Below, one piece after another: positions 1 to 6,812 of a stretch of DNA of 15,550 bases. Source of the stretch: CAIVAT01 sp038212325 (lineage in GTDB: Bacteria > Bacteroidota > Bacteroidia > Bacteroidales > FEN-979); NCBI GenBank assembly GCA_038212325.1, contig JBBQUQ010000080.1, forward strand, positions 1 to 15,550, read 5' to 3'. Below the pieces are notes generated by a model. The model saw only the letters and a program-made list of their open reading frames with translations. It did no database searches and was not told where the DNA came from. Every line of letters starts with the position of its first letter. The first letter of the stretch is position 1. The translations under genes were made by a program, and so were the position numbers.

Positions 1-882
1 GCCGTTGACCTCCGTCGCAGTGAAGGTTACCTGAGTTCCGGAACACACCGTTGAAGCGGTGGCTGCAATGGTTACGCTGGCAGGCAGGATGATGTTCATC
101 CTGAGCCAGTTTGATCCGTCAAAATACTCTATGGCCCGTGAGGTTGTGTTGAAAATCGTGAGACCGGCAACGGCATACAGTCCGTCACGCTGTGCGGCAG
201 TGAGGCGTGGGATGAGGATACCCTTGTCGGGTGCAGAAACATCCAGGATGGCCGACTGGTGTGCCTGGGCACCTGTTTTATTGATGGCTACGCCAATGGC
301 GGCCTGGTTGCCCGAAATCCCCGGCTGGCCGGTTGTAACAGCGCATACCGGGAACCATTCATTCTCAAAATAATACTTCAGGAGGTTGGCCGACATGTCG
401 TAGATGATCAAACCGTTCTCAGGCGCTGAAATTAGCCCCGGCGTTGTCCTGGGAAATAAAAACCCCCTGTTCGGGTCGCTTGCATCGAGCATGGCAGAGC
501 TGTCTGGCTGCTTGCCGGGATCTGAAGAAACAGAAACGCCGCCCCCCGGTTTGCCGGTACCGGTAATGGCAGAAACAAAGGTTGTTTCAATCTGGTACCA
601 GAAAGCGCCGGTAAAATAGTTGTAACGGCCTGTGGTTGTATTGAAAATCAGCAATCCTGCCGCAGGCGAAGGGATGAGACCTCGTTGAACGGCAGATAGA
701 CGGGGGATCAAGAGCCCTTTATCCGTGGAAAAGACATCGAGCATGGCGCTGCTTGAACCATTGATCGTGCTGCTGTGAATGCCAACCTGAGCATGCAGTT
801 TAGAACCTGTCAGGCAGATCAGCAGGGTGATCAGCAGGGTGATGACGAGTGAACTATATTTTATGACTTTCATGATGTGCAT
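1..882 (-). CDS. Secreted Bacteroidota repeat protein, N-terminal part (C-terminus beyond window)
   Basis: This open frame runs leftwards off the window edge, and 294 codons are visible. An N-terminal signal peptide (hydrophobic core about residues 10-26, small-residue end near LHAQ at 29-32) marks it as exported. The mature part carries three copies of a module of about 80 residues, with signatures SAMLDVFSTDKGLLIPR (45-61), SAMLDASDPNRGFLFPR (129-145) and SAILDVSAPDKGILIPR (210-226). Each is followed by a short GL-I-F/Y-N-T strand and a closing YF-x-W strand. After residue 268 a stretch with VCSGTQVTFTAT starts, which looks like the first of the PKD/Ig-like repeats common in Bacteroidota surface proteins. 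Two in-frame starts exist, 882 and 873. I use 882, but 873 (MKVIKYSS) is equally plausible. The full protein probably ends in a T9SS sorting domain, but that lies outside the window. The exact function is unknown. Confidence 0.85.
   Translation of the reverse strand, partial: MHIMKVIKYSSLVITLLITLLICLTGSKLHAQVGIHSSTINGSSSAMLDVFSTDKGLLIPRLSAVQRGLIPSPAAGLLIFNTTTGRYNYFTGAFWYQIETTFVSAITGTGKPGGGVSVSSDPGKQPDSSAMLDASDPNRGFLFPRTTPGLISAPENGLIIYDMSANLLKYYFENEWFPVCAVTTGQPGISGNQAAIGVAINKTGAQAHQSAILDVSAPDKGILIPRLTAAQRDGLYAVAGLTIFNTTSRAIEYFDGSNWLRMNIILPASVTIAATASTVCSGTQVTFTATEVNG
817..840. repeat. 12-bp perfect tandem duplication inside signal-peptide codons
   Basis: The 12-mer GATCAGCAGGGT occurs twice back to back (817-828 and 829-840). 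Read on the minus strand it encodes the repeated TLLI in the hydrophobic core of the signal peptide of the left-edge gene. The duplication is in frame and lengthens the core by four residues. Confidence 0.9.
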
Positions 883-895
883 TTTGGAGTTTGTG

Positions 896-903
896 CAAAT
901 TTA
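896..903 (-). promoter_or_regulatory. Putative Bacteroidota -7 promoter box (TAAATTTG)
   Basis: On the minus strand TAAATTTG matches the Bacteroidota sigma-factor -7 consensus TAnnTTTG. It ends 13 bases before the ATG at 882, which would give a very short leader. I do not see a well-spaced -33 TTTG/TTG element, so this is a motif-based call only. Confidence 0.45.
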
Positions 904-925
904 CAAATTATTTTTTTACCATATA

Positions 926-1054
926 AATATTTTGCAAGGCTTTGGGATTCATTTTTTTAAATTTACGGATTTCCGTATTTGTTATGGCAAGTTTCAATGC
1001 TGATCAATGCCTTGATACTACCGAAGATAACCCCATGTTGCCTTGCAAAATATT
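926..1054. repeat. Perfect 15-bp inverted repeat pair enclosing two small palindromes
   Basis: AATATTTTGCAAGGC at 926-940 is the exact reverse complement of GCCTTGCAAAATATT at 1040-1054. Between the arms are a six-base palindrome TACGGA/TCCGTA (964-969 and 972-977) and a five-base stem ATCAA/TTGAT (1003-1007 and 1012-1016). CAAATTA occurs at 904-910 and again at 1059-1065 outside the arms, but its distances to the arms are unequal (15 and 4 bases). The layout could be a small non-autonomous inserted element or a paired operator site. There is no coding content. Confidence 0.7.
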
Positions 1055-1205
1055 ACCGCAAATTAGACAAAATAAATATTACATTACTTAAATACTTTTT
1101 CTTTTCGGCAGTTAAATAGGGTAGCACATGTCCAAACAGACAACCAGAATAAATAAAAGTTGCCTGTAAAAAAAACTACTCCATCTTTTATCCCTGCAAC
1201 GAATT

Positions 1206-3176
1206 TCAATTTCCCTGCCGGCAGTACTGTTCAAGTAACGGGGCTGCCTCTTTAATTCCAAAGTTAACAGCTTTTTGAAGATCACCGCAGGAACTGCCTG
1301 GGTTTTTGACTTCCAGATATGAGAGCGCCCTGTAATAGTAAGCATAACCGTAGGCCGGGTCCATCGCAATACATGTTGTAAATGATTTGATTGCCTCAGG
1401 ATACATCCCGGCGTTATAATTTGCCAGTCCCAGTGAATAGTAACATTTGGCGCACGAAGGATTAAGATTTATCGCTTCCTCGAAATCCGGGATGGCCCGG
1501 GCATACTCCTTTAACTGGTTCTTCAGGATGCCACGGTTAAAATATGCCGATTCATTTTTGCCTTGCATGATCACGGTATCCAGGTCGGCAAGAGCGCCGC
1601 GGTAATCCTGGTTCATGGCCCTGGCGATTGCACGGTTGATGTATGCCTGTGTGAACCCTGGCCGGTGTTTGATCGCCTGGCTCAGGTCTGATATGGCCGC
1701 CGGGTAATTGCCCGATTTTCCGTAAATGCTTCCCCTGTGAAACCAGGCGTTGGGGTTTTGCTGGTTTGCCTCTATGGAATTGCTGAACATTTGCAATGCC
1801 TCCTGCGTCCTCCCGTCATTTTCATAAAACTCACCCAGGTTGTTGATGGCAGGGTAGAAACCGGGATTTTCAGCCACAACATCATTCCAGAAACTATAAC
1901 TGTCGTGCCAAACCGCCTGCCTCCCGACCGAAATCGCAGAAAGCAGGACAGCATAGAGCAAAAAGCTGCCCAATACAATTGCCCTGAAAGAATTGAACCT
2001 CCGGAGAAGTTCACCAATGCCCAGCGACACCAGGAAAAGAAGGCCGAACGAAGACAAATAGGTATACCGATCGGCCATTACCGCACTTCCCACCGGGAAA
2101 AGCTGAAGCACGAAGACCACATTCACGATAAAAAACAGTGCCCCGAAAACTATTTTACGGTTCGGCCGGACCAGGATGAAATACACCAGCAGCAATCCGC
2201 TGAGCAACACGGGAATCAGTGAAAAATACCATAACGGCGGTATGTTTGCGTTCTCTAAATCAGGGTAGGGATAATAACCGCATAATTGATACGGCACAAG
2301 AAACTTAACCAGGTACTGCGCATATCCAAATGAGGCGAAAACAATTCTTTCCGGAAAGCTGAATTTCATTATCTCTGTTGCTCCCTGGGCTTGCTGAACC
2401 CCGATTGCCAGGATGCCGAATAAAAGCGATAACAGAAAAAACGGTATCTTCTCCAGGATGACCCGCTTGCTTATAATATCTCGTTTATAAAGGTAATCAA
2501 CGGCAATGATCGAAAGTGGAAGGGTTACGGCCATTCCTTTCGACAACAGCGACAGCAGGAAGAAAAGAACGGAAAGGATATAATTTTTAATGGCCTTATT
2601 GCCGAGATACCGGGTATAGGCAATCAGGGCGAGCAGGTAAAAACAGGTATAAAGCAAATCTTTCCGCCCTGATATCCATGCAACAGACTCAACATGCAGC
2701 GGATGAATCCCGAATAAAAGCGCGGCAATTGCACTGAGCAGTTGCCCGTGGCCGGTTCCCAGCCTGGTAAACAAGATCAGGGCAAGCAGAAAAACCAGGA
2801 GCGTATTGACCATGTGCAGCATGATGTTGACCACATGATATGAGGTGGGATCAAGTTCAGAACAAGTATAGTTGGCCGCCAGTGATAACAGGGTCAGCGG
2901 ATGGTAGTTTCCCAGGTTGTTGGCATCTGATGTGAAGATGATACCAAGGTTGTCGGCAGAAAAACTTTTAATATATGGATTTTCAAGTACATACTGAGGG
3001 TCATCAAAGGTAACAAACCCGTTTTTGACAGAAGGGATGAATACAATGAACGTGATCGCAAGTACCGCAGTCAGCCAAATATAGTTTTTTGCACCGGTCA
3101 AGCCTGGTACCACAACAGCAGAGGATCCTTTCTGCGACATTTCCTGTTTGAATCTGCGAGAATTTTTTGTTGTCAT
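1206..3176 (-). CDS. TMTC-like multispanning membrane protein with C-terminal TPR repeats (putative GT-C glycosyltransferase)
   Basis: A 656-residue inner-membrane protein. The N-terminal half (about residues 32-425) has around ten hydrophobic segments and the hallmarks of the TMTC / PMT-fold family: FVTFDDPQYV in the first loop with acidic pair D58-D59, NYHPL at 90-94, HPLHVESVAWISGRKD at 158-173, and VMADRYTYL at 366-374. The C-terminal part (about 440-640) has roughly five TPR units with typical positions such as AWFHRGSIYGKSGNYPAA and CYYSLGLANYNAGMYPEA. Eukaryotic TMTC1-4 transfer mannose from a lipid-linked donor to proteins. By homology this may glycosylate exported substrates, but the donor and target are unknown. 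The start ATG at 3176 overlaps the stop of the upstream T9SS propeller gene in an ATGA, which favours this start and suggests translational coupling. It is the last gene of the minus-strand cluster. The bacterial members are mostly annotated only as tetratricopeptide repeat proteins. Confidence 0.88.
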   Translation of the reverse strand: MTTKNSRRFKQEMSQKGSSAVVVPGLTGAKNYIWLTAVLAITFIVFIPSVKNGFVTFDDPQYVLENPYIKSFSADNLGIIFTSDANNLGNYHPLTLLSLAANYTCSELDPTSYHVVNIMLHMVNTLLVFLLALILFTRLGTGHGQLLSAIAALLFGIHPLHVESVAWISGRKDLLYTCFYLLALIAYTRYLGNKAIKNYILSVLFFLLSLLSKGMAVTLPLSIIAVDYLYKRDIISKRVILEKIPFFLLSLLFGILAIGVQQAQGATEIMKFSFPERIVFASFGYAQYLVKFLVPYQLCGYYPYPDLENANIPPLWYFSLIPVLLSGLLLVYFILVRPNRKIVFGALFFIVNVVFVLQLFPVGSAVMADRYTYLSSFGLLFLVSLGIGELLRRFNSFRAIVLGSFLLYAVLLSAISVGRQAVWHDSYSFWNDVVAENPGFYPAINNLGEFYENDGRTQEALQMFSNSIEANQQNPNAWFHRGSIYGKSGNYPAAISDLSQAIKHRPGFTQAYINRAIARAMNQDYRGALADLDTVIMQGKNESAYFNRGILKNQLKEYARAIPDFEEAINLNPSCAKCYYSLGLANYNAGMYPEAIKSFTTCIAMDPAYGYAYYYRALSYLEVKNPGSSCGDLQKAVNFGIKEAAPLLEQYCRQGN

Positions 3177-4552
3177 TCATGTGGTTTTCCACCCAGGACG
3201 ACCATGCGTTTCGGCAAAGTAACAACGCGGTTTTGACCGGGTGAATCCATTTGAAGCATGTAAAAGTAGATTCCTCCCTGCCACCCCGACACATCGACCA
3301 CGATTTCATGATCCCCCGAAGTGGTATTATCAGTTGCAAGGCAGGCTACCTCATTTCCGAAGGCATTGCATATCCTTAACTGAAGTTGCGCGGCTGACCT
3401 CCTGCTGCCGAAACCGTTTCCGTCGTTTCCATCAGGCACCGCGTAGCGGATAATGGTTCCCGATGCGGCAGGATTGGGCATATTCTGGTACAGGGAGAAT
3501 CCCGGTGGCATGGCCGTAACAGGATGCACCGAGGGAATAACCGGCGGAATATATTTCAGCATGGCTCCCTCCTTTCCGACAGCAAAGCCATGCAGTGAAT
3601 CGGGAAAAGTCATGTCATAAATCGCCGTGGCATCCGGCGAAGGTATTTCCGACCAGGTTACGCCCGAATCGATGCTGTAGATCAGCTTCCGCCTGGTTCC
3701 GAGCGGGGCCCATACCTCATTTCCATTCCTGAAATCCAGGTCGTAGGCATTTCCCTGTATGGTAAGTTCATCATAACTCCAGTTAAGCCCGCCGTCAGAT
3801 GTTCGGGTCATCCCGACGCCGTATCCAAAATCGGGATCGCCGCCGGCTCCCATCACATGCAGGGAATCGAAAAGATGCAGCCCGTGAACTTCATCGGCCG
3901 GAGCCTGGGCCGGATCGATGGCATACCACATGTCGCCCCCGTTTGAAGTATGCCATAACACCCCGGCAATGTCAAACATCCCTCCGCTTGCATAGCCATA
4001 CTGTTCGTTGTAAAACTGTATGCTTAACACGGGGAAAAAGGCAAGGGTGCTGGTGTCGATGGCTGCCTGCGCCCAATTGATCCCGCCGTTTGTGGTCCTG
4101 ACGAGGGCGTGCGGCATGCCTCCCATCCAGCCATTCAGCGAATCGCGGAAGAGAATGCAGGTGATGAAGATATTTTCGGCCGGGTATGGATGAGCCTGCC
4201 AACTGGCGCCGCCGTTGGTGGTATTCAGCAGGATGGTTCCAAAAGGAGCGGAGCTGTAGTTGAAGGTAGATGCCCATCCCAGGTTGCGGTTCAGGAAAAA
4301 TACATCCTGAACCTCGTTGGTGGCATGGGTGTCCTGCAGCACCCAGTGACCACCTCCGTCGGTGGTGTGCAGGATGATGCCTGAATCGCCCGCAACCCAG
4401 CCATACAGGCTGTCGGTAAAGCAAACTGACTTTAAAAACTGGTTTGTGGGCACACTTATCCGCTCCCAGGTACCCTGGGCCATGGCACACGTAACTGTAA
4501 GGAACAGGAAAAAAAATGATGCTGTTTTGATATAACGAAGGGTCAATGCCAT
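3173..4552 (-). CDS. Secreted Ycf48-like beta-propeller protein with T9SS type A sorting domain
   Basis: 459 residues. A signal peptide covers residues 1-25 (basic start, FFFLFLTV core, CAMAQ end). Six propeller-type repeats follow, each closing on a TTDGGxxW-like strand: 63-70, 111-118, 153-160, 202-209, 251-258, and the variant SIDSGVTW at 293-300. This is the pattern of Ycf48/BNR-like propellers. The C-terminus (about 352-454) is a Por/T9SS type A sorting domain beginning SLYQNMPNPAASGT and ending in GGIYFYMLQ and a KRMVVL strand, so the protein should cross the outer membrane through T9SS and be anchored or released. Any catalytic role is unclear. Ycf48 itself helps photosystem II assembly, but in Bacteroidota these repeats occur in many secreted proteins. 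The stop overlaps the ATG of the TMTC-like gene by four bases. The DSL triplets at 47, 137, 229 and 318 fit the Bacteroidetes O-glycosylation pattern D-S/T-(A/I/L/V/M/T). Confidence 0.88.
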   Translation of the reverse strand: MALTLRYIKTASFFFLFLTVTCAMAQGTWERISVPTNQFLKSVCFTDSLYGWVAGDSGIILHTTDGGGHWVLQDTHATNEVQDVFFLNRNLGWASTFNYSSAPFGTILLNTTNGGASWQAHPYPAENIFITCILFRDSLNGWMGGMPHALVRTTNGGINWAQAAIDTSTLAFFPVLSIQFYNEQYGYASGGMFDIAGVLWHTSNGGDMWYAIDPAQAPADEVHGLHLFDSLHVMGAGGDPDFGYGVGMTRTSDGGLNWSYDELTIQGNAYDLDFRNGNEVWAPLGTRRKLIYSIDSGVTWSEIPSPDATAIYDMTFPDSLHGFAVGKEGAMLKYIPPVIPSVHPVTAMPPGFSLYQNMPNPAASGTIIRYAVPDGNDGNGFGSRRSAAQLQLRICNAFGNEVACLATDNTTSGDHEIVVDVSGWQGGIYFYMLQMDSPGQNRVVTLPKRMVVLGGKPHE

Positions 4553-4574
4553 GGATCTGCAATAGAGTCAGGTT

Positions 4575-4582
4575 CAAAAGTA
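4575..4582 (-). promoter_or_regulatory. Putative -7 promoter box (TACTTTTG) before the propeller gene
   Basis: In the 38-bp gap after the acetate kinase stop codon, the minus strand reads TACTTTTG, a full match to TAnnTTTG, 22 bases upstream of the ATG at 4552. A TTG further upstream is about 31 bases away, which is too far for a usual -33 element. If active it would let the propeller/TMTC pair be transcribed separately from the metabolic genes. Confidence 0.4.
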
Positions 4583-4590
4583 CGAATTTT

Positions 4591-5802
4591 TCAGTTTATT
4601 CCCATTGCTGATACAATCCTTTGCGTATGTTCAGCGATAACGAGCTCTTCATTCGTAGGGATCGTCATTACCTTAACCCTCGAGCCCGGCGTGCTGATCA
4701 AAACTTCTTTGCTGCGCACCCCGTTATTCTTCAGTTTATCGAATTCCAACCCCATAAATTCCATTTCTGAACAGCATAGTTCACGTGTAACCGGGTCGTT
4801 CTCCCCGATACCGCCGGTGAAGATGAGAAGATCAAGTCCGCCGAGCGCAGCAGCATAGGCGCCGATATATTTCTTAATACGGTAGCGGAACATATCGAGC
4901 CCGAGTATTGCCCTTTCATTCCCGGCTTCCGCCTCTTTTTCGATCTCCCGCATGTCGGAGGAGACGCCGGTAATCCCCAGCATCCCGCTGTGTTTGTTGA
5001 CCAGCGTATTGGCAACGGCGATGTTGAGTTCCTCTTTCTCCATCACAAAGGTAAGAACTCCAAGGTCCATATCGCCCGACCGGGTACCCATGATCAGTCC
5101 TTCAACAGGGGTTAGCCCCATGGAGGTATCGATCGATTTCCCGTTTTTGATGGCAGCCATAGAGGTGCCGTTTCCAAGGTGACAGGTGATGATTTTCAAC
5201 GAATCCATGCTTACGCCCAGGATCTCGCAAGCCCGTCTTGCAACATAGTAATGGCTTGTGCCATGAAACCCGTAGCGGCGGATGCCGTACTTTTTGTACA
5301 GCGAGTATGGGATGGCATACATATAAGCGCGGGGTGGCATGGTCTGGTGAAATGCCGTGTCGAACACTGCCACCTGGGGTACCTCGGGCAGCAAATGCTG
5401 CATGGCGACGACCCCTTTCAGGTTGGCCGGGTTGTGAAGCGGTGCCAGGGGGATGCAGGCCTTGAAATCTTTAATGGTTTCTTCGTTAATGAGGCTGCTT
5501 TCCTGGAAACGCTCCCCGCCATGAACCATCCGGTGCCCAACGGCGTTAATTTCCGACAAGGTGCTGATACAGCCATGTTCCTTGCTGATCAATACTCCCA
5601 AAACATATTCAATACCGGTTTGATGATCGATTACCTCGCCTTCAAGCTTCACCTTATCGCCGTTTTCTTTCTCATGCCTTAAAAAGGAGCCTTTCAGCCC
5701 TATCTTTTCGACAATTCCTTTGGCAAAAAGTTGTTGATTTTCAATATTGTATAGTTGGTATTTGATGGAAGAACTCCCACAGTTCAATACAAGAATATTC
5801 AT
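4591..5802 (-). CDS. ackA: Acetate kinase
   Basis: A 403-residue cytoplasmic enzyme that interconverts acetyl phosphate plus ADP with acetate plus ATP, the substrate-level phosphorylation step of fermentation. Numbering is almost identical to the Methanosarcina thermophila enzyme, and the known key residues can be read directly: N7, S10, S12 and K14 (LNCGSSSIK), R91 and V93 (GHRMVHGGE), D148 (FDTAFH), H180 (YGFHGTSH), H208 (CHLGNGTS), P232 (GLTPVEG), R241 (GTRSGD), the FTGGIGEN loop at 328-335, and E385 (PTNEELVIAEH). Length and motifs are complete, so it should be active. The residue after GDMD is Leu where most acetate kinases have Pro. No phosphotransacetylase gene is next to it. It lies 13 bp downstream of the 3-hydroxyacyl-CoA dehydrogenase gene, probably in the same transcript. 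Propionate or butyrate kinase activity cannot be excluded, but the motifs favour acetate. Confidence 0.95.
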   Translation of the reverse strand: MNILVLNCGSSSIKYQLYNIENQQLFAKGIVEKIGLKGSFLRHEKENGDKVKLEGEVIDHQTGIEYVLGVLISKEHGCISTLSEINAVGHRMVHGGERFQESSLINEETIKDFKACIPLAPLHNPANLKGVVAMQHLLPEVPQVAVFDTAFHQTMPPRAYMYAIPYSLYKKYGIRRYGFHGTSHYYVARRACEILGVSMDSLKIITCHLGNGTSMAAIKNGKSIDTSMGLTPVEGLIMGTRSGDMDLGVLTFVMEKEELNIAVANTLVNKHSGMLGITGVSSDMREIEKEAEAGNERAILGLDMFRYRIKKYIGAYAAALGGLDLLIFTGGIGENDPVTRELCCSEMEFMGLEFDKLKNNGVRSKEVLISTPGSRVKVMTIPTNEELVIAEHTQRIVSAMGIN

Positions 5803-5815
5803 AGCGTTCCGTTTG

Positions 5816-6778
5816 TTATAGCGTTTCTTCCACGATTTTATCTCCGTTTACATCATATCGGTAAAAACCGATCCCGCAACCTCTTCCGCACCTGTTTGCC
5901 CGCACCAGCTTCTTGATTAACGGCGAGGCAATGTAACGCGAGGATCCGAATTCAGCATATAGGTTTTCCATCCAACGCATGACTTTATCCAATCCGACTT
6001 TATCAGCAAACTCAAATGGCCCGAGGGGCATGTTAAAGCAGGAGCGCAGTGTAAGGTCGATATTTTCCATCGTACTTACTCCTTCCATCAGCGTCTCGCA
6101 TGCCTCGTTCAGCAAAACCACGAACAGCCTCACACTAACCAGTCCCGGTGACTCCATTACCGGGATCGCGATTTTTTCGAGAAGCGTCACAAACTTGAGC
6201 ACTTTGTCGTATGCTTCCCCGGATGTATGCAGTCCTTTAGCCAGCTCCACCACACTGGCGCCAGGGGCCGTGGTGGAAATATGCAAGCTGACGCAACGGT
6301 CTTTGTAACGCAGCTCAGACGACAATTCCGTCACAACAATCGTGGAGGAATTTGTTGCGATGATGCACTCTTTGCTCACCTCCCTTTCAATGTTTAAAAA
6401 AACCTCTTTGCGGAGATCAAAACTTGATTGCCCCAGTTTTGATTTGATGGTCTCGATAACCAATTCACACTCGTGGAAATCAGAGAACAAAAGGGTGCCT
6501 TTTATCCTTGACAGTATAGCTGTTTTTTCTCCGGGAGTAAGACCCCAGTGGTTGATTTCACCGTCCAGCTCCTTCCTGATCTCATCAATCGAGCGCTTGA
6601 TCAACGCCTCACTGAGTTCAAGAAAAACCACCTCAATGCCATGTTTCGATGCAGTGATGGCCAATTCCTGTCCCACACTGCCGCACCCGACAATGCCTAT
6701 CTTTGAGAAGAGTACCTTGGGCCTGGATTCTTTGCTGAGCCCGTATTTTTCAATCGGCTCCACGATCATTTCTGCCAT
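5816..6778 (-). CDS. Divergent 3-hydroxyacyl-CoA dehydrogenase family protein
   Basis: 320 residues. A 25-residue N-terminal extension precedes a Rossmann NAD-binding domain with GCGSVG (31-36) and an acidic residue ending the second strand (VFLELSE, E54), which points to NAD rather than NADP. ATNSST (141-146) matches the active-site serine region. The catalytic His-Glu pair is present with the normal 12-residue spacing (H166, E178), but the usual HFFNP motif reads HISTTAP. The Asn of PGFxxNR, which helps bind the substrate, is replaced by Val (PGLVSVR, 211-217). The C-terminal helical domain is recognisable from MPLGPFEFADKVGLD (250-264) and GIGFYRYD (302-309). Family members oxidise L-3-hydroxyacyl-CoA to 3-ketoacyl-CoA; the substrate here is uncertain. 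It sits between the radical SAM gene (34 bp) and ackA (13 bp). The substitutions may define a lineage-specific subfamily rather than loss of function. Confidence 0.85.
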   Translation of the reverse strand: MAEMIVEPIEKYGLSKESRPKVLFSKIGIVGCGSVGQELAITASKHGIEVVFLELSEALIKRSIDEIRKELDGEINHWGLTPGEKTAILSRIKGTLLFSDFHECELVIETIKSKLGQSSFDLRKEVFLNIEREVSKECIIATNSSTIVVTELSSELRYKDRCVSLHISTTAPGASVVELAKGLHTSGEAYDKVLKFVTLLEKIAIPVMESPGLVSVRLFVVLLNEACETLMEGVSTMENIDLTLRSCFNMPLGPFEFADKVGLDKVMRWMENLYAEFGSSRYIASPLIKKLVRANRCGRGCGIGFYRYDVNGDKIVEETL

Positions 6779-6812
6779 AATAACTAAGTGTATTTGTATT
6801 TCATCTCACGCC

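Larger units (their letters stand above)
883..1205. other. Gene-free AT-rich intergenic region
   Basis: This 323-bp stretch lies between the left-edge gene and the end of the TMTC-like gene, both on the minus strand. Apart from the -7 box and the inverted repeat listed separately, I see no credible gene. I could not find a strong GC-rich hairpin with a T-tract that would serve as an intrinsic terminator for the TMTC-like gene. Confidence 0.6.

Noticed and set aside
1120..1205. Intrinsic terminator after the TMTC-like gene
   Set aside because: There are A/T runs but no stable GC-rich stem next to a T-tract on the minus strand.
3972..4577. Alternative 201-residue minus-strand frame inside the propeller gene
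   Set aside because: The composition is Arg/His-rich and low in hydrophobic order, while the overlapping frame has a signal peptide and repeats.
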